From an uncultured Negativibacillus sp. (GTDB lineage Bacteria > Bacillota > Clostridia > Oscillospirales > Ruminococcaceae): a DNA stretch of 47,763 nt. Made by a program: the position numbers and the translations under genes. Location of the stretch: positions 1 to 47,763 of the forward strand of contig NZ_CALXIN010000010.1 in the NCBI RefSeq assembly GCF_944388365.1, read 5' to 3'. Of the stretch, positions 8,998 through 16,785 are shown piece after piece; within the stretch, counting starts at the first letter, position 1; every line of letters begins with the position of its first letter. Below the pieces are notes generated by a model. It was not told the origin of the DNA, did not search any database, and saw only the letters and a list, made by a program, of their open reading frames with translations.

Positions 8998-9027
8998 AAA
9001 AAAACGCTGCGACACTCCTGCCACAGC
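8998..9027 (-). terminator. Leader terminator upstream of purE (possible attenuator)
   Basis: On the minus strand GCTGTGGCA and TGTCGCAGC form a 9-bp stem (two G-U pairs) with a GGAG loop, then seven T. It ends about 50 bases before the purE start and downstream of the best promoter candidate, so it could control the operon by attenuation. I could not match the preceding ~200 bases to a purine, PRPP/ykkC or other riboswitch consensus. Confidence 0.7.
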
Positions 9028-9238
9028 ATACACTTTACCTGTATTCTACTTTTGCCTGCAAAAATCCTGCACCTGTCTTGAAAAAAGCGCGGAAAAAGCC
9101 CTGTTGCTCTGCTGCCGACAGCTGGCTACACTTATTCCAGTTGCAATGCTGCCAACGAAAAATTGCACAGATTTCCACAGCTTCTTCCTCCATTCTGCCA
9201 AAACACGGCGTTGGATTTTACCTCGATTTGATATTACT

Positions 9239-9267
9239 ATTTTATCTGAATCGCGTCTAAATTGCAA
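9239..9267 (-). promoter_or_regulatory. Candidate promoter of the pur operon
   Basis: TTGCAA, a 17-base spacer and TAAAAT read towards purE. This would give a leader of roughly 285 bases. The match is moderate. Apart from this and the leader terminator, the region between purE and the band-7 terminator holds no convincing gene. Confidence 0.4.
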
Positions 9268-9423
9268 GCGTCCCGCAACAGCCCCCGCAAAAATCGTACA
9301 GGTATTTTAATTTTCCTGCCATTTTGCACGGATATTTGTTCATATTATCTATGATTCTGTCGAATCCTTCTGTGTTTTCTCCGCTTTTTGTTATTTTATT
9401 ATCAAATTATGTCGATGACAGAG

Positions 9424-9457
9424 CAAAAGCCCTGTTTTTTGAAAAACAGGGCTTTTG
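9424..9457 (-). terminator. Terminator after the SPFH/NfeD operon
   Basis: CAAAAGCCCTGTTTTT and AAAAACAGGGCTTTTG form a long inverted repeat just after the band-7 stop codon. The ends are A/T-rich on both sides, so it may work in both directions. Confidence 0.75.
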
Positions 9458-9472
9458 TAAAAGAAACCATGA

Positions 9473-10417
9473 TTATTGCTGTGGCTCTTCCGGTGCCTGG
9501 TCGGTGACGACCTCTTTGATGGATGCAGCCAATCCGGCGATAGATTGCATCTGGCTTGGGATAATCAGCTTGGTTGCCTTGCCGTCTGCCACCTTAGCAA
9601 GAGCCTCGAAGCTCTTGAGGGTGAGGACTTTATCGGTCGGAGCAGCTTCATTGAGCATCCGCAAGCTGTCTGCGTATGCCTGCTGAACCTTCAGGATTGC
9701 ATTTGCTTCACCGTCAGCCTCACGGATCTTCTGTTCACGAACTGCATCTGCACGCAGGATAGCAGATTCTTTTTCTGCCTGTGCTTTCAGGATCGCAGCT
9801 TCCTTCTCACCTTCTGCAATCAGGATCTGGCTGCGCTTCTGACCTTCTGCGCGGAGGATCGACTCACGGCGCTGACGTTCTGCCTTCATCTGTTTTTCCA
9901 TCGCATCCTGAATCTCTGCCGGAGGCAGGATGTTCTTCAGCTCGACACGGTTGACCTTGATGCCCCATTTATCGGTGGCAGTGTCGAGGGTCGTGGTGAT
10001 CTTGGTGTTGATAACATCACGGGAGGTCAGGGTGTGGTCCAGCTCCAGCTCACCGATGATGTTACGCAGAGTGGTGGCGGTCAGATTTTCGATTGCGGAA
10101 ATCGGACGCTCCACGCCGTAGGTGAACAGTTTGGCATCAGTAATCTGATAGAACACAACGCTGTCGATCTGCATGGTAACGTTATCGCGGGTAATTACCG
10201 GCTGCGGTTTAAAATCAACAACCTGTTCCTTGAGCGAAACACGTTTGGCGATGTGGTCGATGAATGGGACCTTGAAGTGCAGGCCGGTCTCCCAGGTCTG
10301 CTGGTAGGCGCCCAGACGTTCAACGACAAATACCATCGACTGAGGAACAATCTTGATGTTAGAAACTAAAAGAATCAGTACAACCAAGACTAACAGAGCA
10401 ATAATAATCCATAGCAT
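9473..10417 (-). CDS. SPFH/band-7 (stomatin-like, QmcA-type) membrane protein
   Basis: The 314-aa protein has one N-terminal membrane helix (MLWIIIALLVLVVLILLV). The prohibitin-homology core follows (VVERLGAYQQTWETGLHFKVPFID), then a long charged coiled coil with A/E/K/R heptads (EKQMKAERQRRESILRAEGQK, EGEKEAAILKAQAEKES). Family members form large oligomers at membrane microdomains and act in membrane or protease quality control. It overlies no protease gene here, but the NfeD partner gene lies directly upstream, the usual pairing. Start: the GTG four codons earlier is inside AAAGGTGG, the likely ribosome site, so ATG 10417 is preferred. The tail is Gln/Pro-rich (APEEPQQ). Confidence 0.9.
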   Translation of the reverse strand: MLWIIIALLVLVVLILLVSNIKIVPQSMVFVVERLGAYQQTWETGLHFKVPFIDHIAKRVSLKEQVVDFKPQPVITRDNVTMQIDSVVFYQITDAKLFTYGVERPISAIENLTATTLRNIIGELELDHTLTSRDVINTKITTTLDTATDKWGIKVNRVELKNILPPAEIQDAMEKQMKAERQRRESILRAEGQKRSQILIAEGEKEAAILKAQAEKESAILRADAVREQKIREADGEANAILKVQQAYADSLRMLNEAAPTDKVLTLKSFEALAKVADGKATKLIIPSQMQSIAGLAASIKEVVTDQAPEEPQQ

Positions 10418-10485
10418 AAAATAAACCACCTTTCAAATCACATGCTGTCTGTGAAAATGTTTCCCAGGAAAAGCGAGAAAACATC

Positions 10486-10920
10486 TTACTGTTTTTGTAC
10501 ATACAGCGTTACGCCTTCGATGCGGATGATGGTGACATCCTCTCCGGCAGCAAAGCTGTCGCCTTTGTTCTGTGCAGCAGCGGCCCAGTCCTGTCCATCC
10601 ACCTGCACCCTTCCCTTCTGGTCGGGAGTGATTGGCTGCAGTACTTTGGCTGTCTGCCCGATGATTCGGTCAGCATTGGTCTTTTCCTTTGGAGCAGACT
10701 GCAGCTTTTTGACCATCGGACGGCTCAGCACCAGGGCAATCAGGGAAACAATGACAAATACAAGAATTTGTACTGTTGTTGAAAGATCAAACAACGAAAC
10801 AATCAGTGCCACTGCTGCGCCCAGTGCAAACCATACTGCCACCAGCTGATAGGTGGCGACTTCCACCACAATCAGCAAGATAACCAGGATCAGCCAGATG
10901 ATCGGTGCAAAAGACATCAT
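10486..10920 (-). CDS. NfeD-like membrane protein, short form
   Basis: This ~144-aa protein has hydrophobic N-terminal helices (FAPIIWLILVILLIVVEV, YQLVAVWFALGAAVALIVSLF and VQILVFVIVSLIALVL). A soluble C-terminal OB-fold-like domain follows (IIGQTAKVLQPITPDQKGRVQVDGQDW...GEDVTIIRIEGVTLYV). That is the short NfeD layout without the serine-protease domain. NfeD proteins are thought to scaffold SPFH proteins, and the band-7 gene follows about 70 bases downstream. Start is uncertain: an ATG at 10932 overlaps the AAAGGA ribosome site, so ATG 10920 (or 10917) is more likely. Confidence 0.88.
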   Translation of the reverse strand: MMSFAPIIWLILVILLIVVEVATYQLVAVWFALGAAVALIVSLFDLSTTVQILVFVIVSLIALVLSRPMVKKLQSAPKEKTNADRIIGQTAKVLQPITPDQKGRVQVDGQDWAAAAQNKGDSFAAGEDVTIIRIEGVTLYVQKQ

Positions 10921-11015
10921 AGAATCACGCATCCTTTCTCAGCTTCCATTGTAGTATAGGAACAACGTTTTTCGCTATTCCATCGATGAAATATCTTGTC
11001 GTTCTCTATGGACTA

Positions 11016-11044
11016 ATCATACCATAAAATACTTCCGCACACAA
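11016..11044 (-). promoter_or_regulatory. Candidate promoter of the nfeD-band 7 operon
   Basis: TTGTGT, 17 bases and TATGAT lie about 95 bases before the NfeD start. The -10 is good and the -35 weak. The rest of 10933-11191 shows no gene I would defend. Confidence 0.4.
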
Positions 11045-11191
11045 TATCCGCCAATTATCAAAAAACATCTTTTAAAGGCACTGGCAGTCATTTTTTGATG
11101 CCTGGCATTCTCCGCTCGCTCCCGATTGCTCCCGTTTTCTCCTGCGCACGCTGTCATACAGTTTTTTCCCATTGATCTTTGAAAGATGGTT

Positions 11192-11908
11192 CTATTCCCA
11201 GTCAAATTCCTTTTTTACCTTTGCTCCCACAAAGTGCAGCGCACTCAGCGCGAGGATCTCGGTCGGGTCGACAACCCCCTCGGTACAGCCGATTTTCTGG
11301 AATGCCAACGGCAGCTCGGTGCAGCCGAGCACCAGCTGCTGGGCGCCGCTCTCGCGCAGCTGGTGAATGATGTCCCACAGCGGCAGCTCATCCAGCGCAA
11401 AGTTGCCCGCCTTGACATAGTCGTACACCAGCGACATTAGCACCTTCTGGTGCTCCCTGGAGGGGTAGATCGTCTGAATGCCCGCCTTCTGAAAGGCCCG
11501 TTCAAAGATGCCGCTGTCGCGGGTTCCGTCGGTCGCCAGCACGGCGGCACGCTCTACCCCTTTTCGCTGAAGATAGAGTGCCGTCTGGTCGATCATATTG
11601 AGGAAGGGGATCTCCACAAACTTCACCACTTCGTCATAGAAATAGTGCGCGGTGTTGCAGGACATCACCAGCACCTCAGCGCCCATCCCCTGCAGGCGCA
11701 GCGCACTCTTCACCATCTCCGGCACCGGGTCGGCACCGTTGTGCAGAATCGCTTCGGTGCGGTCGGGGATATTGGTATTGCTGTCCACGCACAGGCGGAC
11801 GTGCTGCTGGTCGGTATCTGCATCGGTAAAATGGATCATTTTTGTCATCAGGTCACAGGTGGCAAGCGGTCCCATGCCTCCAATAATTCCAATCACTCGG
11901 TTCATCAT
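11192..11908 (-). CDS. Aspartate/glutamate racemase family protein
   Basis: The 238-aa protein starts VIGIIGGMGPLATCDLMTKM. It has the two catalytic-cysteine boxes of the PLP-independent family, VMSCNTAHYFYDEV (near residue 82) and LVLGCTELPLAF (near 190). The GGMGPLAT opening and SNTNIPDRT are typical of the aspartate racemase (YgeA/RacX-like) branch, so it probably interconverts D- and L-amino acids in the cytosol; the exact substrate cannot be read. GGAGG precedes tandem ATG codons. It is divergent from a LysR-type regulator with overlapping promoters, which suggests it is that regulator's target. No clear terminator follows. Confidence 0.88.
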   Translation of the reverse strand: MMNRVIGIIGGMGPLATCDLMTKMIHFTDADTDQQHVRLCVDSNTNIPDRTEAILHNGADPVPEMVKSALRLQGMGAEVLVMSCNTAHYFYDEVVKFVEIPFLNMIDQTALYLQRKGVERAAVLATDGTRDSGIFERAFQKAGIQTIYPSREHQKVLMSLVYDYVKAGNFALDELPLWDIIHQLRESGAQQLVLGCTELPLAFQKIGCTEGVVDPTEILALSALHFVGAKVKKEFDWE

Positions 11909-11925
11909 GTTGCCTCCTTTTGATT

Positions 11926-11954
11926 TTGACTTTAGTATAGATTTGTTTTATAAT
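11926..11954 (+). promoter_or_regulatory. Promoter of the lysR gene
   Basis: TTGACT, exactly 17 bases, TATAAT. It overlaps the racemase promoter on the other strand, so RNA polymerase can occupy only one at a time. Confidence 0.75.
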
Positions 11955-11962
11955 AAAATCAA
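11934..11962 (-). promoter_or_regulatory. Promoter of the racemase gene
   Basis: TTGATT, 17 bases, TATACT on the minus strand. It is interleaved with the lysR promoter. The A/T-rich sequence just beyond it (ATCAAATATTTATATATTT) would be the natural place for a LysR T-N11-A type operator. Confidence 0.6.
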
Positions 11963-12014
11963 ATATTTATATATTTATAAAAATCATAAATTTTCATTTA
12001 TGGATGGTGATCGG

Positions 12015-12986
12015 ATGTTTCGAAACATGGAATATGTCTATGAAGTGTACAAGGAAAAGAGTTTCACCCGCGCTGCCAAAAATCTGTATGTCACCCAGCC
12101 CTGCCTGAGCGCCCTGGTCAAAAAGACGGAACAGAAATTGGGGTTCCCCATCTTTAACCGCAACACCTCGCCTTTACAGCTGACCGAGTGCGGAGCGGAG
12201 TATATCCGCTACATTGAGCGGATGATGGCGCTGGAAAACGAGTTTGAAAACTATCTCAACGACGTGCGCGGCCTGAAAACCGGTCATCTCTCGATCGGTT
12301 CGAACAACGCCTTTTCTGCGCTGGTCCTGCCACAGATCATCAGCGAGTTTAACCGCCTCTATCCCGGGGTGGATGTCAAGCTCAGCGAAGGGAACATCTC
12401 CTATCTGGAGGAAAAGCTGTTCAAGGGCGACCTGGATCTGGTGCTGGATAACCATCCGATGGACGAGAGCATCTACCTGCGGGAACTGTTCTGTTCCGAG
12501 CAGCTGCTGCTGGCCGTCCCCGCCAGCGATCCGGTCTGCGCCAGACACCCGCTCTGTGCGCTCACCCATGAAGATATCCTAAAAGGAAAGCACACCTGCA
12601 TACAGACACCGGCCATCTCTATGGACAGCTTTTGCAGCCACACCTTTATTGCGCTGCGCCACGGCAATGACACCCGCATCCAGCTGGACTTTCTCTGTGA
12701 GGAGGCGGGCTTCTCTCCCAAAATCCAGCTGGAGGTCGACCAGCTTACCACCGCCTACAACATTGTCTGCAACAACATCGGCATCACACTGGTCAGTGAC
12801 ACACTGGTCACCCGCACTCCCCCGGTATCCAATCTGGTCTACTTCAAGATTGATTCAAATCATACCCGCCGCTTTGCCTATTTCTATTACAAAAACGCCT
12901 CCTATGTCACGCTGGCTATGCGCGAATTTATCAAACTTGGCATCGAAAATATCCAGCACAATACAAAAGAGGACAGTACCCATTAG
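12015..12986 (+). CDS. LysR-family transcriptional regulator
   Basis: The N-terminal winged helix-turn-helix is clear: MEYVYEVYKEKSFTRAAKNLYVTQPCLSALVKK, then KLGFPIFNRNTSPLQLTECG. The remaining ~240 residues form the two-lobed effector domain (GHLSIGSNNAFSALVLPQII, LDLVLDNHPMD, VCNNIGITLVSDTLV). The length of about 323 aa is normal. Start is uncertain: ATG 12015 has only a weak GGATGGTG upstream, and ATG 12000 is also possible. Divergence from the racemase gene suggests it controls that gene with an amino acid-like effector. Its last residues (NTKEDSTH) are encoded by the 5' arm of its own terminator, with the stop codon at the loop/stem junction. Confidence 0.93.
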   Translation: MFRNMEYVYEVYKEKSFTRAAKNLYVTQPCLSALVKKTEQKLGFPIFNRNTSPLQLTECGAEYIRYIERMMALENEFENYLNDVRGLKTGHLSIGSNNAFSALVLPQIISEFNRLYPGVDVKLSEGNISYLEEKLFKGDLDLVLDNHPMDESIYLRELFCSEQLLLAVPASDPVCARHPLCALTHEDILKGKHTCIQTPAISMDSFCSHTFIALRHGNDTRIQLDFLCEEAGFSPKIQLEVDQLTTAYNIVCNNIGITLVSDTLVTRTPPVSNLVYFKIDSNHTRRFAYFYYKNASYVTLAMREFIKLGIENIQHNTKEDSTH

Positions 12987-13008
12987 GTACTGTCCTCTTT
13001 TGTATTGT
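12958..13008. terminator. Bidirectional terminator shared by lysR and the hydrogenase operon
   Basis: A perfect 23-bp stem (ACAATACAAAAGAGGACAGT with its continuation ACC) has a 5-base loop. Because the arms carry AAAAG/CTTTT blocks it can serve both converging transcripts. The LysR stop codon TAG (12984-12986) overlaps the end of the loop. Confidence 0.85.
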
Positions 13009-13021
13009 ATAAAATAGAATT

Positions 13022-14761
13022 TTACTTAGCCGAACGATCCTGATAGTGGGTGTGCAGCAACTCATGAGCCAGATGGCTGTTTGGCTCCTTGAGGAACTCG
13101 CTGTACAGTGTCTGAATATCCGGATTCTTGTGAGACTGACGAAGTGGCAGGCTCTTATCGACCTTGTACAGGCCATCCATACGGTGTTCACGGATAGCAG
13201 CAGTTGTTCTGAATGGCTGACCGCCGCCGCCTACACAGCCGCCTGGGCAGCACATAACCTCGATAAAGTGGTAATCTGCTTCTCCTGCGCGGATCTTATC
13301 CATCAGAACACGTGCGTTCTTCAGGCCGTTTGTGATTGCAACCTTGACTGGCATACCATCCAGATCCAGTGTTGCTTCCTTGATGCCCTCATGGCCACGG
13401 CAGGCTGTAAAGTCGAGGCTCTGTGGCTCTTTGCCGGTAACAACCTCATAAACGGTACGGATTGCAGCTTCCATACCACCGCCGGAGGTACCGAAGATCG
13501 CACCTGCGCCGGAGCCAAGGCCCAGCGGATGGTCGAATTCTTCCTCTGGCAGGAAGTTGAAGTCCAGTCCAGCCATACGGATCATCTTCGCAAGCTCACG
13601 GGTGGTCAGAACGACGTCGACATCCTGATAACCGGAAGAATTCATCTCCGGACGCTGGCACTCATATTTCTTTGCGATACAAGGCATGATCGAAACAACA
13701 AACATCTTGTCGCGCGGAATGCCCATCTTATCAGCATAGTAGGTCTTTGCGATTGCACCAAACATCTGCTGTGGAGATTTACAGGAGGAAACGTGAGGCA
13801 GCAGATCTGGGTAGGTCTTTTCTACAAAGTTGATCCAACCAGGGCTGCAGGAGGTAATCATTGGCAGAGTGCCGCCGTTTTTAATGCGGTCGATCAGCTC
13901 ATAGCCTTCCTCCATGATGGTCAGGTCAGCGGAGAAGTCGGTATCGAACACCTTATCAAATCCCAGTCTGCGCAGAGCAGCAACCATCTTGCCGGTGGCG
14001 ATAGCGCCTCTTGCCATGCCAAACTCTTCGCCGATGGCAACACGAACTGCAGGAGCGGTCTGAACAACGACAAATTTATCTTTGTTGTCCAGTGCATCCC
14101 AGACGCGCTGTGTGTCGTCCTTTTCATAGAGAGCACCTACTGGACAAACTGCTACACACTGTCCACAGTAGACGCATGGGGATTCGCTCAGCGGTTTTTC
14201 AAATGCAGTGGTGATCTTGAAATCGGTGGAACGTCCACTGTAACCGATCGCATTGGTAGTCTGGATTGCCTGACAAGCTTCTACGCAACGTCCGCAGCGA
14301 ACACACTTGGTCATATCGCGAACCAGAGAAGGATTGCTCATCTCTTTTGGAACTGGTTTCCAAACTGGATCAAAGATGTTGCCGCGGATATTGTACTCTG
14401 CAGCCAGGGTTTGCAATTCGCACTTGCCGTTTCTTTCACAGTGCAGACAATCCTGCGGATGGTTTGCCAGCAGCAGCTCCAGGACGGTCTTGCGGGCTTT
14501 GCGGACCTTTGGAGAGTTGGTGGTGATATCGCCTGCTTCGTCAACCAGGTTGTTGCAGGCAGTCTTTAATCTTCTGCTGTGGCTGTCCTCAACCAGACAT
14601 ACGCGGCAGAATGCGCGGACACCCAGGTCAGGATGGTGACACAGGGATGGAATCTTGATGCCGATTTTTCTTGCGGCTTCCATGATAGTGGTACCGGATG
14701 GCACGGTTACCGGAATACCGTCAATCTTAATTGTAACCATCTTATTTGGATCAATATGCAT
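13022..14761 (-). CDS. hydA: [FeFe] hydrogenase catalytic subunit (HydA/HndD type)
   Basis: Domain order over ~579 aa is as follows. An N-terminal [2Fe-2S] domain (SLCHHPDLGVRAFCRVCLVE) comes first. The His-ligated cluster loop HPQDCLHCERNGKCELQ follows, then two [4Fe-4S] sites (CVRCGRCVEACQ, CVYCGQCVAVCP) and the H-cluster domain with L1 TSCSPGW, L2 MPCIAKKYE and L3 MCCPGGCVGGGGQP. It makes or oxidises H2 in the cytosol. L1 has Ser where CpI-type enzymes have the proton-relay Cys (TSCCP). With the NuoF- and NuoE-like partners encoded upstream, it should form an NAD(P)H-linked, possibly electron-bifurcating complex. Start: ATG 14761 follows GGTGA and overlaps the upstream gene by 11 bases; ATG 14773 is an alternative. 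Confidence 0.95.
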   Translation of the reverse strand: MHIDPNKMVTIKIDGIPVTVPSGTTIMEAARKIGIKIPSLCHHPDLGVRAFCRVCLVEDSHSRRLKTACNNLVDEAGDITTNSPKVRKARKTVLELLLANHPQDCLHCERNGKCELQTLAAEYNIRGNIFDPVWKPVPKEMSNPSLVRDMTKCVRCGRCVEACQAIQTTNAIGYSGRSTDFKITTAFEKPLSESPCVYCGQCVAVCPVGALYEKDDTQRVWDALDNKDKFVVVQTAPAVRVAIGEEFGMARGAIATGKMVAALRRLGFDKVFDTDFSADLTIMEEGYELIDRIKNGGTLPMITSCSPGWINFVEKTYPDLLPHVSSCKSPQQMFGAIAKTYYADKMGIPRDKMFVVSIMPCIAKKYECQRPEMNSSGYQDVDVVLTTRELAKMIRMAGLDFNFLPEEEFDHPLGLGSGAGAIFGTSGGGMEAAIRTVYEVVTGKEPQSLDFTACRGHEGIKEATLDLDGMPVKVAITNGLKNARVLMDKIRAGEADYHFIEVMCCPGGCVGGGGQPFRTTAAIREHRMDGLYKVDKSLPLRQSHKNPDIQTLYSEFLKEPNSHLAHELLHTHYQDRSAK

Positions 14762-16061
14762 ACTGGTCACCATACTTTCTGCTATTTAAACAAACCGGAC
14801 AAATGCCGTTGATGTGTGCCTCAAATTCTTCTCTTCTGTGCAGCAGGCAGGAATCCAGTGCAGTGCATGCAGACTGGCCCAGGCCGCAGGAAGAAGCTGT
14901 CGACATGGTAAAGGACAGACGCTCCAGGCGCTCAAAATCCTTTTCAGTCGCAAGACCTGTTGCAAATTTGTGCAGAATCATGTACATCTGACGGTTACCT
15001 TCACGGCATGGAACACATTTGCCGCAGCTTTCGTGAATGAAGAATTCCGAAACCTTTTTCAGGTAATCAATCATGCAGATGGTATCATCCAGAACAACGA
15101 CTGCACCCGAACCGATGCTCAGACCAACCTTCTTCAGGGAGGTGTGATCGTAACGGGTATCCAGCTGCTCAGGGAAACCGATTGGACCGGACTGGCCGCC
15201 CAGATGATAGCACTTGAGTTCCTTGCCGTCTGGAATGCCGCCGCCGAATTCAGGATCAAAGATAATATCTCTCAGGGTGACACCGCCGATTGGAATTTCA
15301 AAGGTGCCTCTGCGTTTTACATTACCGGACAGACAGATCAGTTTGGTACCGCCCGAATCCTCAACGCCCAGCTCCTGGAAGGCCTTGCCGCCCATATTGA
15401 CAATCTGCGGCACGCTTGCAAAGGACTCTACGTTGTTGACCAGTGTTGGTTTGGAGTACAGACCAACCTCTGCCAGATGCGGTGGTTTTACACGCGGACG
15501 GCCGGTCTTTGCCTCGATGGAGTTGAGCAGGCCGGAGTTTTCGCCGCAGATATAAGCACCTGCACCGGATACGATATGTACATGGAAGCTGAAGTTGGAG
15601 CCCATGATGTTATCGCCAAGATAGTTTGCTTTGACGGCATTGTCGATTGCCGCCTGGAAGAGTTTCTGAATCTCACGGTATTCGCCGCGGATATAGATAT
15701 AGCCATCGTGCGAGTTAAATACATAACCGGCAATCGCCATACCTTCGATGATGCTCAGTGGATCTTTTTCCAGCAGGACCATGTCTTTGAAGGTTCCAGG
15801 CTCGCCCTCGTCGGCGTTGCAGACGATATATTTGGGATCGCCCTCGATCTCATACAGCTGTTTCCATTTTTTGCCCGCCGGATAGGAGGCACCGCCGCGT
15901 CCCAGCAGTTTGGCGTCGATGACCTCGTTGATGATCTGCATCGGGTCCATATTCATCGCTTTTTTCAAAGCGGAAAAACCGTCGTGTGCAATATAGTCCG
16001 CCACAGAGTCCGGACGGATCTTGCCGCAGCGCGCGGTCAAAAGCTGAATTGTTTTTGCCAT
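14751..16061 (-). CDS. hydB: NuoF-like diaphorase subunit of the hydrogenase (HydB/HndC type)
   Basis: The 436-aa protein carries the FMN/NAD(H) loop GRGGASYPAGKKW, CNADEGEPGTFKD, GAGAYICGENSGLLNSIEAK and the C-terminal [4Fe-4S] site ESCGKCVPCREGNRQM with a later Cys in SSCGLGQSA. It passes electrons between NAD(P)H and the hydrogenase. It is the short, NuoF-core form and lacks the thioredoxin-like N-terminal and ferredoxin-like C-terminal domains of ~600-aa HydB proteins. An extra CPVC pair sits near the C-terminus. The usual GEE(T/S)AL signature reads GENSGL, a change next to the nucleotide site. AAAGGA lies 9 bases before the ATG. Confidence 0.93.
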   Translation of the reverse strand: MAKTIQLLTARCGKIRPDSVADYIAHDGFSALKKAMNMDPMQIINEVIDAKLLGRGGASYPAGKKWKQLYEIEGDPKYIVCNADEGEPGTFKDMVLLEKDPLSIIEGMAIAGYVFNSHDGYIYIRGEYREIQKLFQAAIDNAVKANYLGDNIMGSNFSFHVHIVSGAGAYICGENSGLLNSIEAKTGRPRVKPPHLAEVGLYSKPTLVNNVESFASVPQIVNMGGKAFQELGVEDSGGTKLICLSGNVKRRGTFEIPIGGVTLRDIIFDPEFGGGIPDGKELKCYHLGGQSGPIGFPEQLDTRYDHTSLKKVGLSIGSGAVVVLDDTICMIDYLKKVSEFFIHESCGKCVPCREGNRQMYMILHKFATGLATEKDFERLERLSFTMSTASSCGLGQSACTALDSCLLHRREEFEAHINGICPVCLNSRKYGDQYAY

Positions 16062-16091
16062 AATCTGACATCCTTTCCTCGGAGCCCGGGA

Positions 16092-16577
16092 TTACTGGGC
16101 GTTTTCTCTGAGTTCTTTGAGAATCTTTCTGATTCTCTCCTCATTCAGGTTTCCATACACCTTGTCGCCGATTTTGATAACCGGACCGATGTTGCACGCA
16201 CCAACACAGGGCATATACTGCAGGCTGAACATTCCATCCGGTGTTGTTTCACCAAAGTTGATGCCAAGCTCTTTACGCAGGAATTTTGCCATCACATGGG
16301 ACTTGGAGATATAGCATGGGGCGTTGTTGCACACCTCGATGATGTATCTTCCCCTTGGTTTGGTTTCCAGCATCGCATAGAAGGTCAGGATGTCATAAAG
16401 CTGCACCAGCGGGATGTCCAGTTTCTCTGCAACCACCCTTGCACTGGCTTCATTGATATAATTTCTTCTGCACTCCCTCTGGATCTCAATAAGAATCGAA
16501 AGAAGATGTTCTTTATCTCCTCCGCATTCCTCGATGATCTCCAGAACTCGTTCTCTGCTCAGAGTTTCTGTTGCCAT
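16092..16577 (-). CDS. hydC: NuoE-like [2Fe-2S] subunit of the hydrogenase (HydC/HndA type)
   Basis: The 161-aa protein has a helical N-terminus and a thioredoxin-like [2Fe-2S] domain. The four ligands are seen as CNNAPC (about residue 103) and, ~35 residues later, CVGAC. DILTFYAMLETKPRGRYIIEVC is characteristic of NuoE/HydC. It relays electrons between the NuoF-like subunit and the hydrogenase. It is the first gene of the three-gene operon, read from a near-consensus promoter 180 bases upstream. GGGGGAGG is the ribosome site. The three-gene set equals the trimeric hydrogenases that couple NADH and ferredoxin oxidation to H2 release; whether this one bifurcates is inference. Confidence 0.93.
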   Translation of the reverse strand: MATETLSRERVLEIIEECGGDKEHLLSILIEIQRECRRNYINEASARVVAEKLDIPLVQLYDILTFYAMLETKPRGRYIIEVCNNAPCYISKSHVMAKFLRKELGINFGETTPDGMFSLQYMPCVGACNIGPVIKIGDKVYGNLNEERIRKILKELRENAQ

Positions 16578-16697
16578 CCAAAAATTCCTCCCCCAAACTT
16601 TTTTTCAGCGTGCGAAACGGTGACTTGTTGTTTGTTTTGTTATATTTGTTTCTTATATACATTCCGCGCGCCTGTTGTTGTTTTTTAGAACAATCTT

Positions 16698-16756
16698 TTT
16701 CATATAAAAGATGATAGTCCTATCCTACTTCCGATAGACTTCATCTATATATGAAA
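16698..16756 (-). other. Hairpin at the 5' end of the hydrogenase transcript
   Basis: The outer arms TTTCATATA/TATATGAAA, middle arms AGATGA/TCATCT and inner GTCTATC/GATAGGAC (one bulge) nest into one long stem-loop. The predicted start point (about 16750) lies within its first arm, so the mRNA would begin with this structure. It may stabilise the message or bind a regulator. No U tract follows. Confidence 0.5.
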
Positions 16757-16785
16757 ATTATATTGGGTCTGCACCCTTCCGTCAA
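16757..16785 (-). promoter_or_regulatory. Promoter of the hydrogenase operon
   Basis: TTGACG, exactly 17 bases, TATAAT on the minus strand. Directly upstream, 16786-16803 reads TTGTCATAAATTTAACGC (minus), an imperfect match to the Rex consensus TTGTTAA-N4-TTAACAA. Rex control would make sense for a NADH-linked hydrogenase, but the second half-site is poor. Confidence 0.7.

Noticed and set aside
9035..9193. 52-codon frame in the purE leader
   Set aside because: It has no usable ribosome site and a frame of this length is expected by chance. It is kept only as a remark in the leader finding.
8948..9420. Purine (guanine/adenine) or PRPP riboswitch before purE
   Set aside because: I searched by eye for the conserved TATA...TTTCTACC core and the ykkC-type motifs and found neither.
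11017..11205. 62-codon minus-strand frame after the racemase gene
   Set aside because: It overlaps the racemase 3' end and the nfeD promoter, and has no ribosome site or similarity to a known protein.
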